A DNA stretch of 64,000 bases from Flavobacterium sp. HSC-32F16 (GTDB taxonomy: Bacteria > Bacteroidota > Bacteroidia > Flavobacteriales > Flavobacteriaceae): the NCBI RefSeq assembly GCF_024171645.1, contig NZ_JALKAC010000008.1, positions 62,001 to 126,000 of the forward strand, written 5' to 3'. The translations under genes were made by a program, and so were the position numbers. Positions within the stretch are counted from its first letter, which is position 1, and each line of letters starts with the position of its first letter. The notes below the pieces were generated by a model. It saw nothing but the letters and a program-made list of their open reading frames with translations. It made no database searches and had not been told where the DNA came from. Shown here one piece after another: positions 17,931-26,729 of the stretch.

Positions 17931-17964
17931 ACTCTTTCTACCTTTGCAGTAAGAGTTTTTTTAT
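17931..17964 (+). terminator. Terminator after gldO
   Basis: ACTCTTTCTAC and GCAGTAAGAGT form an 11-position stem with two mismatches around CTTT, then a T-run. It is the diverged copy of the terminator after gldN. Confidence 0.8.
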
Positions 17965-17980
17965 TTTATCTATATTACCA

Positions 17981-19054
17981 ATGCTTGATTATTTAATCGT
18001 CGGATCTGGTTTAGCCGGAATTTCTTTTGCTGAAATTGCCCTTAAAAACAACAAGTCTATTTTAGTTGTTGATGACAAGTCTCAAAATTCTTCCCGAATT
18101 GCGGGAGGTTTATACAATCCGGTTATTTTGAAACGTTTCAGTGAAGTTTGGAATGCAAAGGATCATTTGGTATTGATGAATGAATTTTATGATCAGGTTG
18201 AAGAAAAACTTCAGGAAAAATTCAATTTTAAAATGCCAATTCTACGAAAGTTTTTTTCGATTGAAGAGCAGAATAATTGGTTTACAGCTTCGGATAAAAT
18301 TAACTTAGCTCCCTTTTTATCTACAAAACTCATTACTAAAAAATACCAGAGTATTGATTCTCCTCATGATTATGGAGAAGTTCTGCATACCGGTTATGTT
18401 AAAACCGGACAATTATTAGAAAGCTACAAAGAGTATCTAAAGAAGAATGATTTACTTCTGGAGGAATCTTTTCATAGCTCTTTTCTGGAATTTCTTGATT
18501 CAGGAATTCAGTATAAAAACATTAAAGCCCGTCATATAATATTTGCAGAAGGTTTTGGACTGCATAAAAATCCGTATTTTAATTATCTGCCTTTGGATGG
18601 GACAAAAGGGGAGTTGTTCTTAATAAAAGCACCTGATTTAAAATTAGATGTTATTGTTAATACAAGTGTTTTTATTCTGCCAATAGGCGGCAATTTGTTT
18701 AAAGTAGGGGCAACCTACAATTGGCATGACAAAACAGATCTTCCAACCGAAGAAGGAAAGCAAGAACTTTTAGATCGTATTAAGGAAATTATTACGTGCG
18801 ATTTTGAGATTATTAAACATTTTGCAGGAGTACGACCTACAGTTGCTGATAGAAGACCTCTGGTAGGTACTCATGAAGCATACAAATCTATTCATCTTCT
18901 TAATGGATTAGGAACACGCGGCGTAATGCTGGGACCTGCATTGGCAAAAATGCTATATGAGAATATAGAAAACGGAACACCAATAGATCGCGAAGCTGAT
19001 ATAAAACGCTTCCACAAAAGATATTTAAAATCTCTTATGCCTGACCGGCATTAG
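17981..19054 (+). CDS. FAD-dependent oxidoreductase (DAO family)
   Basis: A 357-residue flavoprotein. The N-terminal Rossmann motif YLIVGSGLAGISFAE (Gly8, Gly10, Gly13) binds the FAD ADP part, and VVDDKS follows as the ribose-contact strand. Near the C-terminus, GVRPTVADRRPLVGTHEAY and LNGLGTRGVMLGPALAKML are typical of glycine/D-amino-acid oxidase relatives. The substrate is unknown. It begins 76 bp after gldO, behind that gene's terminator. Its last 20 bp overlap the convergent DUF983 gene. Confidence 0.85.
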   Translation: MLDYLIVGSGLAGISFAEIALKNNKSILVVDDKSQNSSRIAGGLYNPVILKRFSEVWNAKDHLVLMNEFYDQVEEKLQEKFNFKMPILRKFFSIEEQNNWFTASDKINLAPFLSTKLITKKYQSIDSPHDYGEVLHTGYVKTGQLLESYKEYLKKNDLLLEESFHSSFLEFLDSGIQYKNIKARHIIFAEGFGLHKNPYFNYLPLDGTKGELFLIKAPDLKLDVIVNTSVFILPIGGNLFKVGATYNWHDKTDLPTEEGKQELLDRIKEIITCDFEIIKHFAGVRPTVADRRPLVGTHEAYKSIHLLNGLGTRGVMLGPALAKMLYENIENGTPIDREADIKRFHKRYLKSLMPDRH

Positions 19055-19418
19055 GATCGTATGAAATAAACATATTGATATACAGATTTCTCGAGAGTCT
19101 TAAAACAAACGGAAACAAGAGAATTAATGTAATAACAATTGTAATGAACGATTGTTCTATACTGGCTCCGAAAAACATAAACGAAACAATAAATGCTGCG
19201 ATTCCAACTGCAACATTTAAACCGTAACTTACATACATTGCTCCATAAAAAAACGAGGGTTCAATTTGATATTTTAAACCGCAATGACTACAATGATCGT
19301 TCATTTTTAGAACATTAGCCAAATGAAGCGGATTTTTGTCTAAATACATACTTTCTTTTTGGCATTTTGGACAACTTCCTGTTAAAATACTATTTAGTTT
19401 AGATCCTTTTTTTAACAT
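19035..19418 (-). CDS. DUF983 zinc-ribbon membrane protein
   Basis: A 127-residue protein with two CxxC pairs (CPKCQ near residue 15, CSHCG near 43) forming a likely zinc ribbon, then two transmembrane segments (about 60-82 and 88-110). The pattern fits DUF983, an inner-membrane family of unknown function common in Flavobacteriia. Its 3' end overlaps the FAD oxidoreductase gene tail to tail. The 288 bp between this gene and the Ter locus are AT-rich and hold no gene that I can see. Confidence 0.8.
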   Translation of the reverse strand: MLKKGSKLNSILTGSCPKCQKESMYLDKNPLHLANVLKMNDHCSHCGLKYQIEPSFFYGAMYVSYGLNVAVGIAAFIVSFMFFGASIEQSFITIVITLILLFPFVLRLSRNLYINMFISYDPNAGQA

Positions 19419-19706
19419 GTTATTTAATGTAATAATGAAGATTATTTGTCTTTTGTTTGAGTAAAATCTTCCTTTAAATTGATAAATTAGTGATTGTAAA
19501 TCTTACAGATGATGAGATGCAAATATACCATTTTGTTATAACTCTAATTGAGAAAAACTAATGCAGTTTTTGTCATTATTGCAGAATTTTGGTAAGAGAA
19601 CAACAATTTGTTAATAAAAATTTCTGCTTTTACGGAATCCCACATTTTTACTTAGTTTGGTTTTTGTATCATTGTATAATTTAAATTTTTAATAAGAATT
19701 ATAATA

Positions 19707-20282
19707 ATGGCAATAAATTTACAAAAAGGACAAAAAATTGATATTGGATTGTCTAAAATTTCTGTGGGATTAGGATGGGATCCTAATGAAGGAACAGGAC
19801 ATGATTTTGATTTAGATGCTTCTGCTATAATGATAAATTCTGATCGTAAACTTTTAGGCGAAAGTTATTTTATTTTCTATAATAATTTGAAATCTCCTGA
19901 TGGCGCACTAGAGCATACAGGTGATGATCCTACAGGAGGAAACAGCGACGGAGATGATGACGAAGCAATTAAGGTTGATCTGGCTAAAATTGATGAAAAT
20001 GTACAGGAAATTCTTTTTGTAGTAACGATTGAAGATTTTGAAAGAAGAAAACAAAATTTTGGACAAGTAAGAAATTCTTATATCAGAATTGTTGATGATT
20101 CTAACGGTCAAGAAATTGCCAAATATGAACTGGATGAAGATTTTTCAATAGAAACCGGAGTTGAATTTGGAAGACTTTATAAGCGTAATGATCAATGGAG
20201 ATTTGAAGCTTCGGGAATTGGTTATAGAGCAGATTTAGGTTTTTTTCTGGAAAAATACTATTCGGGAGAAATTATTAAATAA
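19707..20282 (+). CDS. TerD-domain protein 1
   Basis: A 191-residue TerD-family protein and the first gene of the Ter locus. It shows the family layout: FDLDASAIMI, YFIFYNNLKSPDGAL, an acidic loop HTGDDPTGGNSDGDDDE that binds calcium in characterised TerD proteins, then FGQVRNSYIRIVDD and YELDEDFSIETGVEFGRLYK. It is cytoplasmic and has no signal peptide. It is the most diverged of the three short TerD copies here (C-terminus FFLEKYYSGEIIK instead of LNKYN) and stands apart from the other four, next to the HAD/phosphoribosyltransferase pair. Confidence 0.93.
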   Translation: MAINLQKGQKIDIGLSKISVGLGWDPNEGTGHDFDLDASAIMINSDRKLLGESYFIFYNNLKSPDGALEHTGDDPTGGNSDGDDDEAIKVDLAKIDENVQEILFVVTIEDFERRKQNFGQVRNSYIRIVDDSNGQEIAKYELDEDFSIETGVEFGRLYKRNDQWRFEASGIGYRADLGFFLEKYYSGEIIK

Positions 20283-20333
20283 TATAAATAAAGCGATTAC
20301 GCAAATAGTAATTTGCTGTTTTAAAACAATATT

Positions 20334-20999
20334 TTGAAGATAGATTACAAAAATTACAGTCATATTTCTTTTGATTTATGGCTCACCTTGATTAAGTCCA
20401 ATCCTGAATTTAAAAAAAAGAGAAATCTATTATTCAGAGATTTTTTTGAGGTGAACAGCCCAATAGAAAAAGTAAACGAAGTGGTTCGATATTATGACGT
20501 TTTGTGTAACAATATTAACGAAAAAACAGGTTTAAATTTAAGCACGTATGAAATTTATTACCTAATTTTAAACGCTCTGGATGTTGATTTGCATGCAAAT
20601 GGAGTCGAAAGGCTGGGCGAGTTTTATCAAGAGACAGAACGTTTGTTTTTTGATTATAAACCTGATTTGATTTTTCCGGACATTAAACTTCAATTTGAAG
20701 AAATGGTGGCACAAGGAAAATCAATTAATATATTAAGTAATACAGGATTTATAAAAGGAAAAAGCCTTAGAAAGCTTTTAGCGCATTATGAATTGACGGA
20801 TTCTATTTCTTTTCAGATATACTCTGACGAAGTAGGATTTTCAAAACCTAATAATGAAATATTTCAATTGGTTTTTGATCAGGTTAAGAGTTCAAAAAAA
20901 GTACAAAAAAATGAAATTCTGCATATTGGAGACAACAGTATTGCAGATTATAATGGCGCAAGGAACTTTGGTTTTGAGGCGCATTTATTAAAAATATAA
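20334..20999 (+). CDS. HAD-superfamily hydrolase of the Ter locus
   Basis: A 221-residue HAD-fold protein with a TTG start. Motif I is FDLWLTL with nucleophile Asp14 but Trp in place of the usual second Asp. Motif II is ILSNTG, motif III the Lys of FSKPNNEIF, and motif IV IGDNSIADYNGA. Probably a phosphatase acting on a small metabolite. Two bases separate it from the phosphoribosyltransferase gene, so the two probably act together. HAD and phosphoribosyltransferase genes have been described in Ter operons as part of a pathway for a nucleoside-like compound; that link is by analogy. Confidence 0.85.
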   Translation: MKIDYKNYSHISFDLWLTLIKSNPEFKKKRNLLFRDFFEVNSPIEKVNEVVRYYDVLCNNINEKTGLNLSTYEIYYLILNALDVDLHANGVERLGEFYQETERLFFDYKPDLIFPDIKLQFEEMVAQGKSINILSNTGFIKGKSLRKLLAHYELTDSISFQIYSDEVGFSKPNNEIFQLVFDQVKSSKKVQKNEILHIGDNSIADYNGARNFGFEAHLLKI

Positions 21000-21001
21000 A
21001 A

Positions 21002-21808
21002 GTGAATAAAAGTTACAGTTTACATAAAATTAATGAAAATGAAAATTGCCCCTTTCAAGAGGCAGAATACAGCAGGTTTAAATTTGGAGATAAATCTTAT
21101 GCAGAAAAATTTGCAAAAGAATTATTTGCAGGATTTGTTAACCAGTTTAGAGATTTGATTTTATCAGCAGAAGAGATTGTTATTTTGCCAAGTCCCTACT
21201 TGTCAATACCAACAGCATCTAATTTTTTATGCTATTACTTTAAAAAAGAACTGAACAGTTTTTTATTTAAAAATGGAAAAAAGTCAAGCATAGAATCGAA
21301 GATCTATAGAAATCAGACTTATGTAACAGATTATGGAAATCTCGATTTTGAAGAAAGAGTTAAATTGATATCAAACGATACGTATTATATTGACCGAAAT
21401 TTTATCAATGACAAACTTTGCATTTTTGTTGACGATATTAAAATTACAGGAAGCCATGAGCATACAGTAAACAAGATATTGAACCAGTATAGTGTAAATG
21501 GAGATTTTATTTTTGTTTATTTTGCCGAATTGGTAAATAAGGAGATTCATCCAAAGATAGAAAACCATTATAATTATTATGCGGTAAAAGGAGTTGAAGA
21601 TATTGTAAATATTATTAATAGTGCACATTTTCAATATAATACCAGAATTGTGAAATATATTTTGAGTTTAAATGAAGACCAATTTGCCTATTTAATTGAT
21701 AATATTTCAGAAGAAAAGAGCAATGACTTATTTCATTTGGCAATAAGTAATAATTACCACCAGATTTTAGAATACAAAACAAACATTAATGTTATAAAAA
21801 TAGATTAA
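21002..21808 (+). CDS. Phosphoribosyltransferase-like protein of the Ter locus
   Basis: A 268-residue protein with a GTG start right behind the HAD gene. The PRPP-binding motif is CIFVDDIKITGSHEHTV (Asp144-Asp145), and IVILPSPYLSIPTASNFLCYYF earlier fits the first beta-alpha unit of the fold. It probably transfers or releases a ribose-phosphate group on an unknown base or small molecule. The last 50 residues are helical and have no known match. TerD-2 starts 3 bp after its stop, so it is firmly inside the operon. Confidence 0.75.
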   Translation: MNKSYSLHKINENENCPFQEAEYSRFKFGDKSYAEKFAKELFAGFVNQFRDLILSAEEIVILPSPYLSIPTASNFLCYYFKKELNSFLFKNGKKSSIESKIYRNQTYVTDYGNLDFEERVKLISNDTYYIDRNFINDKLCIFVDDIKITGSHEHTVNKILNQYSVNGDFIFVYFAELVNKEIHPKIENHYNYYAVKGVEDIVNIINSAHFQYNTRIVKYILSLNEDQFAYLIDNISEEKSNDLFHLAISNNYHQILEYKTNINVIKID

Positions 21809-21811
21809 ACT

Positions 21812-22366
21812 ATGGCTATTAATTTACAAAAAGGACAACGCGAAAATATAAACGCACCAAAGTTTACGATTGGTTTAGGATGGGATACCAACAGCAGTAG
21901 TACAGGTTCAGGTTTTGACCTTGATGCTTCGGTTTTTATTTTAGGTGATAACAGAAAAATTCTATCAGATTCACATTTCGTTTTTTATAATAACCTTAAA
22001 TCTCCAGATGAAGCTGTTATCCATACAGGCGATAATCTAACAGGAGACGGAGATGGAGACGATGAACAAGTAAAAATCGATTTAACAAAAATAAACCCGG
22101 CTGTAAAAGAAATTTGTATAGTAGTAACTATTCACGACGCAGTAAACAGAAAGCAAAACTTTGGACAGGTTAGAAATTCTTTCATCAGAATTGTAGATGA
22201 CAGCAATAATACCGAAATGGTTAAATATGAATTAGAAGAAGATTTTTCTATTGAAACGGCTGTTGAATTTGGAAGAATTTACAACAAAGACGGCCAATGG
22301 AAATTTGAAGCAATGGGTGTTGGAATGAAAGGCGGATTAGAAGATTATTTAAATAAATACAACTAA
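21812..22366 (+). CDS. TerD-domain protein 2
   Basis: A 184-residue TerD protein with the full set of family motifs (FDLDASVFIL, FVFYNNLKSPDEA, acidic loop HTGDNLTGDGDGDDE, FGQVRNSFIRIVDD). It is closest to TerD-4 (25074-25625), with the same C-terminal ending GVGMKGGLEDYLNKYN apart from a few residues. It is followed after 4 bp by TerD-3. The pair TerD-2/TerD-3 mirrors the pair TerD-4/TerD-5. Confidence 0.94.
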   Translation: MAINLQKGQRENINAPKFTIGLGWDTNSSSTGSGFDLDASVFILGDNRKILSDSHFVFYNNLKSPDEAVIHTGDNLTGDGDGDDEQVKIDLTKINPAVKEICIVVTIHDAVNRKQNFGQVRNSFIRIVDDSNNTEMVKYELEEDFSIETAVEFGRIYNKDGQWKFEAMGVGMKGGLEDYLNKYN

Positions 22367-22370
22367 AAAC

Positions 22371-22979
22371 ATGGCAATTAACTTAGAAAAAGGACAACGT
22401 ATAAATCTTGAAAAAAGTAATGGTACTAAATTACAAAACATTTGTGTTGGTGTAAATTGGGGTGCAATTGAGAAAAAAGGTTTTTTTGGAACTAAAAAAG
22501 AAGCGGTAGATTTAGACGCAAGTTGTGCCGTGTATGACGACAAAAAAAATCATATTGATTCTGTAAACTTCAGAAAATTAATTTCAAATGATCGCGCGAT
22601 TAAACACAGCGGAGATGATTTAACAGGAGATTTAAATGGAGACGACGGTTTAGATAACGAAGTAATCACTTTAGATTTTTCGCAGTTAACACCGGCAGCA
22701 AACCATGTTGCATTTTTCATAAACAGTTTTAGAGGACAAGATTTTAAAGATATTCCTTTTGCTTCTATCCGTATCTACGAAGGAACACCTACAAAAGTAA
22801 GCCAGGAATTTGCACGTTTTGACGTTGCAAACGATGCCACTTTTGCCGGAAATGTTTCGATGGTTTTAGGCGTGTTTTATAAAAGAAATGACGAATGGAA
22901 ATTTAGTGCTGTAGGAGTACCTACAAGCGATAAAAAGTTAGAACAGACTATAGTTACAATTCAGCAAAATCATTTATAA
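22371..22979 (+). CDS. TerD-domain protein 3 (long variant)
   Basis: A 202-residue TerD variant. It starts like the others (MAINLEKGQRINLEKSNG) but then has CVGVNWGAIEKKGFFGTKKEAVDLDASCAVYD, and a longer acidic segment HSGDDLTGDLNGDDGLDNE. The C-terminal part FASIRIYEGTPTKVSQEFARF differs from the short TerD type. Its closest relative here is TerD-5. It probably binds calcium through the Asp-rich loop. It lies 4 bp before TelA. Confidence 0.92.
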   Translation: MAINLEKGQRINLEKSNGTKLQNICVGVNWGAIEKKGFFGTKKEAVDLDASCAVYDDKKNHIDSVNFRKLISNDRAIKHSGDDLTGDLNGDDGLDNEVITLDFSQLTPAANHVAFFINSFRGQDFKDIPFASIRIYEGTPTKVSQEFARFDVANDATFAGNVSMVLGVFYKRNDEWKFSAVGVPTSDKKLEQTIVTIQQNHL

Positions 22980-22983
22980 TAAA

Positions 22984-24072
22984 ATGGAAGAAAATCAATT
23001 AGTTACTCAGCAAAATACATCTTTGATTGACAAAGATGGAAATGTGAACTTAACTTCAATTACAGAAACCGAAGTAAATAGTTATAAGTCTATTTCGAAT
23101 CAGTTAAATGAAAATGATGCTAACTCAATCTTAAATTACGGAGCTGACATTCAAAATTCTATCGCGAAACAAAGTGATACTTTTTTAACCAATGTCAGAA
23201 CCTACAATTCTGGAGAAGTAGGAACTTTGATCAATGATTTGTTGACAGAATTAAATTATATAGATGTTGACCAGATTGATCAGGGGCCCTTTAAACGATT
23301 TTTATCTAAAGTTCCATTGCTGAACAAATTAGTTATAGATGTAAAAAAGCTATTCCAGCAATACGATAAAATTACGGTTAATATTGAAAAAATCAGTAAT
23401 AAGGTTAAGGCCGGAATGATCAATTCTGCAAAAGATAACAGCGCACTTCAAACTATGTTTGACGGAAATGTTGGTCTTATTAAAGAAATGGAAAAACATA
23501 TTATTGCAGGACAAATTCGTTTTAAAGAATTAAGTGAAGAACTTGCTGTAATGGAAGGAAATCCAACACAATATCAAGACTATCAAATTTCGGATAAAAG
23601 AAACTTTATCAATCGTCTTGATAAACGTCTTGCCGATATGAAAATTGTTCGTTTTATCATGCTGCAGTCATTGGCACAAATTCGTGTTGTACAAAACAAC
23701 AACACCTCTATTGCCGAAAAAGCACAGTCTATCCTGACCACTACAATGCCGGTTTGGAAAAACCAGCTTACTCTTGCCGTTGCACTTCAAAGACAAAAAC
23801 AAAATATCGAAATTCAGAGAAAAGTATCGGAAACAACCAATACCATTTTGCAGAAAAATGCTGAAATGCTGAAACAAAACAGTATTGAAGTAGCGAGAGA
23901 AAATGAGAAAACAGTAGTGTCTTTAGAAACATTAAAAATGACTACAAAATCGTTAATCGATACTTTAACAGAAGTAAAACAAATTCACGAGCAAGGTACA
24001 GAAACAAGAAGACAACTTGACGCAGGATTACAAAGCCTTGAAACAGAATTAAGAAAAGGGGTTATAAGTTAG
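22984..24072 (+). CDS. telA: TelA/KlaA-family toxic-anion resistance protein
   Basis: A 362-residue, helix-rich cytoplasmic protein. The segments LNYIDVDQIDQGPFKRFLSKVPLLNKL, MVWKNQLTLAVALQRQKQ (in the form MPVWKNQLTLAVALQ) and TTNTILQKNAEMLKQ are typical of TelA. Family members are linked to tellurite and other stress resistance, but the biochemical action is unknown. It is a usual partner of TerD genes. Here it sits between the two TerD pairs, followed by an unrecognised coiled-coil protein. Confidence 0.9.
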   Translation: MEENQLVTQQNTSLIDKDGNVNLTSITETEVNSYKSISNQLNENDANSILNYGADIQNSIAKQSDTFLTNVRTYNSGEVGTLINDLLTELNYIDVDQIDQGPFKRFLSKVPLLNKLVIDVKKLFQQYDKITVNIEKISNKVKAGMINSAKDNSALQTMFDGNVGLIKEMEKHIIAGQIRFKELSEELAVMEGNPTQYQDYQISDKRNFINRLDKRLADMKIVRFIMLQSLAQIRVVQNNNTSIAEKAQSILTTTMPVWKNQLTLAVALQRQKQNIEIQRKVSETTNTILQKNAEMLKQNSIEVARENEKTVVSLETLKMTTKSLIDTLTEVKQIHEQGTETRRQLDAGLQSLETELRKGVIS

Positions 24073-24096
24073 TAGAACAAGGAAGGAATTAACGGA

Positions 24097-25062
24097 ATGC
24101 AAGAGGAAGAGGAAAGGTACGTTCAAATAATAAAAGATAGTAACAGAAAACTGGTGGTTTTAAAATTGTTGTCCAATTTTTTTAACCACAAGGATTTTGT
24201 TGGCGTTTTAGTAAGAACAAAAGTAATTCATTCTCTTTTTCAAAAGAACCAGACTTTAGACATTAATAAATTAGAATTGTTTCATATTCAATTTACAAAT
24301 AGTCTGATTGAACTGTTTCAAAAGATAAAAAAATCAAAAGAGCAGCAGTACACTCTTATTTCAGACGAGATATATATCAATACTGATATTATCTCAAAAC
24401 TGGATTTTGAAATTGGATCAGAAAAATTCGTAGAGCAGACAAGAGAGCATACCCGGAAGATGTCAAAAAAAATTGAACAATTGTATCATATTTTGGCATC
24501 AGATAGTAATAGTTTTTTTGAATGGCAGGATATAATGTCTTTTTCTGATGGAGTTAAATCAGAGTTTTACAGAGAAATAAGCATTGAGCAATATGAAAAA
24601 CTAGCTTTGGTAAACAGAAGCTTATATGAAAACAAGTATGTAAAGTTCGAAAGGAAACTTTTGGGACGCTTAAATATACTAAATTTTAACATTAAGTTTT
24701 TATGCGGGTTGGTTTGTAATAACGAGATTATTGAAGTTTACGAATTTAGAGATTCCAATGATAAATTCATTTTTATAGGAAACGAGAAATCATTTTATTT
24801 TCTGGAAGACGAGGAAGTAAAACAAGTCGATTTGTCTAAAAATAATTCTGCCAAAGGAGAAATTATTGCACAATTGAGGCATAAAAATACTGTGTTGGAA
24901 TCAGAACTAAGTACAATTAAAACATCTCTGCCTGAAAGTGTACTCGAAGTTTTAAAAGATTACTTAAATAAAATTTCGTCTGTAGACTTTTTGGAGGATT
25001 TACAAAACGTTGATGAACAGACAAATATTTTAAAAACAATGTTGAATATTAATATTAATTAA
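24097..25062 (+). CDS. Unrecognised helical protein between TelA and TerD-4
   Basis: A 321-residue protein I cannot assign. No signal peptide or membrane span is seen. It is rich in Lys, Glu and Leu with long predicted helices. A more globular part stands near residues 180-250 (KFERKLLGRLNILNF, IEVYEFRDSNDKFIFIG), and a coiled-coil stretch follows near 255-290 (LRHKNTVLESELSTIK). It lies 24 bp after TelA and 11 bp before TerD-4, so it is surely co-expressed with them. It may be a TelA partner. The ORF is long, intact and codon-typical, so the gene itself is not in doubt. Confidence 0.8.
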   Translation: MQEEEERYVQIIKDSNRKLVVLKLLSNFFNHKDFVGVLVRTKVIHSLFQKNQTLDINKLELFHIQFTNSLIELFQKIKKSKEQQYTLISDEIYINTDIISKLDFEIGSEKFVEQTREHTRKMSKKIEQLYHILASDSNSFFEWQDIMSFSDGVKSEFYREISIEQYEKLALVNRSLYENKYVKFERKLLGRLNILNFNIKFLCGLVCNNEIIEVYEFRDSNDKFIFIGNEKSFYFLEDEEVKQVDLSKNNSAKGEIIAQLRHKNTVLESELSTIKTSLPESVLEVLKDYLNKISSVDFLEDLQNVDEQTNILKTMLNININ

Positions 25063-25073
25063 AGAATAAATAA

Positions 25074-25625
25074 ATGGCAATTAACTTAGAAAAAGGTCAA
25101 AGACAAAGTATTGACGCACCAAAATTTATAGTGGGACTTGGCTGGGACAGTAATTCCAGCAATACAGGGTCAGAATTTGATTTAGATGCTTCAGTTTTTT
25201 TGGTTGGTGCAAATGGCAAAATTCCAAATGACAACCATTTCGTTTATTATAACAATTTAAAATCTCCAGACGGAGCGGTAACGCATACCGGCGATAACCT
25301 AACAGGGGCAGGAGATGGTGATGATGAAAAAATACAAATCGATTTATCTTCAATATCTCCGGATGTTCATGAAATTTCATTTGTAGTAACGATTCATCAT
25401 GCCGATACAAAGAGACAAAACTTTGGACAAATAAGAAATTCATATATCAGAATTCTGGATCAAACCAATACAGAACTTGTGAAATATGAGCTTGATGAAG
25501 ACTTTTCAATCGAGACTGCAGTTGAGTTTGGAAGAATTTACAAAAAAAACAACGAGTGGAAATTTGAAGCAGTTGGTATTGGAATGAAAGGCGGATTACA
25601 AGATTATTTAAATAAATATAATTAA
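25074..25625 (+). CDS. TerD-domain protein 4
   Basis: A 183-residue TerD protein, nearly a twin of TerD-2 in motif order (FDLDASVFLVGA, FVYYNNLKSPDGAV, HTGDNLTGAGDGDDE, FGQIRNSYIRI, YELDEDFSIETAVEFGRIYK). It probably binds calcium in the cytoplasm. It stands before the long variant TerD-5, repeating the TerD-2/TerD-3 arrangement after the TelA and unknown genes. Confidence 0.94.
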   Translation: MAINLEKGQRQSIDAPKFIVGLGWDSNSSNTGSEFDLDASVFLVGANGKIPNDNHFVYYNNLKSPDGAVTHTGDNLTGAGDGDDEKIQIDLSSISPDVHEISFVVTIHHADTKRQNFGQIRNSYIRILDQTNTELVKYELDEDFSIETAVEFGRIYKKNNEWKFEAVGIGMKGGLQDYLNKYN

Positions 25626-25645
25626 TTTAAACCCTATTAAAAACT

Positions 25646-26305
25646 ATGGCAATTAACTTAACCAAAGGACAAAAAATTGATTTAAGAAAAACAAGCGGTG
25701 AAACACTAACTAACTTTTGCGTTGGTGTAAACTGGGGAGCAATTGAAACAAAAGGATTTTTAGGATTGTCAAAAAATATCACAGAAATCGACTTAGATTT
25801 AAGTTGTGTGCTTATTGATGATCAAAATAAACTTTGCGACCACTTATATTCTCCTTTATACAGAGTCGAAGTACTACAGCAATTTGGACTTCCTAAAGGA
25901 AAATTGGTAAGTGTTGACAGTGCTCTTAGACACACTGGTGATGACCTTGCAGGTGATACAGGTGGAGATGACGGTTTAGATAATGAAATTATAACGGTTG
26001 ACCTTTCTAAAGTTGATGCCAAAGTAAATCAAATTTTCTTCTTTTTAAATAATGCCGGAAAAGAAGATTTCTCTCAAATTCCATACGCAAAAATCAGAAT
26101 GTACGAAGGAACACCAACAAGAGTAGTTTCTGAATTTGCTTCATACAACGTTTCTGCTGATTCTCAATACGTAAACAAACGTTCTATCATTATGGGTAAA
26201 TTATACAAACGTAATGGCGAGTGGAAATTTAGCGCAATTGGAGACCCAACAGATGATACATTTTTAGGGCAGACTATTCATAAAATCGTTCAGTCGTATC
26301 TGTAA
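25646..26305 (+). CDS. TerD-domain protein 5 (long variant)
   Basis: A 219-residue long TerD variant, related to TerD-3 throughout (CVGVNWGAIETKGFLGL, HTGDDLAGDTGGDDGLDNE, YAKIRMYEGTPTRVVSEFASY, ending LGQTIHKIVQSYL). Compared with TerD-3 it has an extra segment of about 17 residues near residue 70 (SPLYRVEVLQQFGLPKG). Its stop codon overlaps the start of the next gene by one base (TAATG), which implies translational coupling. Confidence 0.92.
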   Translation: MAINLTKGQKIDLRKTSGETLTNFCVGVNWGAIETKGFLGLSKNITEIDLDLSCVLIDDQNKLCDHLYSPLYRVEVLQQFGLPKGKLVSVDSALRHTGDDLAGDTGGDDGLDNEIITVDLSKVDAKVNQIFFFLNNAGKEDFSQIPYAKIRMYEGTPTRVVSEFASYNVSADSQYVNKRSIIMGKLYKRNGEWKFSAIGDPTDDTFLGQTIHKIVQSYL

Positions 26306-26718
26306 TGGAAATCAAAAATATCGATGGACTAAGAGTTTCGCAAGTTCGGGATTTAGTTCAGCAGGGAGGTAAATTTGTGGTTTTTCCATACACCGTTTCA
26401 TTTATATTAATGACCTTAAAAAGGAGCTCTGATATTTATTTTATCAGACCTGATGAAAATACTTTTAAGTATTCTTACGGATATGTGTTTCTAAACTTAA
26501 TTATTGGCTGGTGGGGATTTCCTTGGGGGCCAATTTATACAATAGGATCTGTTTATCATCATATAGTAGGAGGGAAAGATTTAACTCAGGCCGTTATGAG
26601 CCACCTGGCACAGCATGATCCTGAAGCAAATACAAATACCTATAATATTGATGGTATTGAAAGCTCCAGCCAGACAGATACTGGTGCCGAAAGACCAACT
26701 TATAATATTCCTGTATAA
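26305..26718 (+). CDS. Small hydrophobic protein of the Ter locus
   Basis: A 137-residue protein that I do not recognise. Two hydrophobic stretches stand near residues 25-38 (VVFPYTVSFILMTL) and 50-75 (YSYGYVFLNLIIGWWGFPWGPIYT, written here only in part: FLNLIIGWWGFPWGPIY), so it is probably membrane-associated. The C-terminal 45 residues are polar and look disordered. It overlaps the TerD-5 stop by one base and lies 11 bp before the first vWA gene. It could tether TerD or vWA proteins to the membrane; this is inference. Confidence 0.75.
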   Translation: MEIKNIDGLRVSQVRDLVQQGGKFVVFPYTVSFILMTLKRSSDIYFIRPDENTFKYSYGYVFLNLIIGWWGFPWGPIYTIGSVYHHIVGGKDLTQAVMSHLAQHDPEANTNTYNIDGIESSSQTDTGAERPTYNIPV

Positions 26719-26729
26719 AAAATGTAACC

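Noticed and set aside
17939..17946. TACCTTTG as promoter of the FAD oxidoreductase
   Set aside because: It lies in the loop of the gldO terminator and the same string is in the gldN terminator, so descent of the hairpin explains it better. A promoter role is not excluded.
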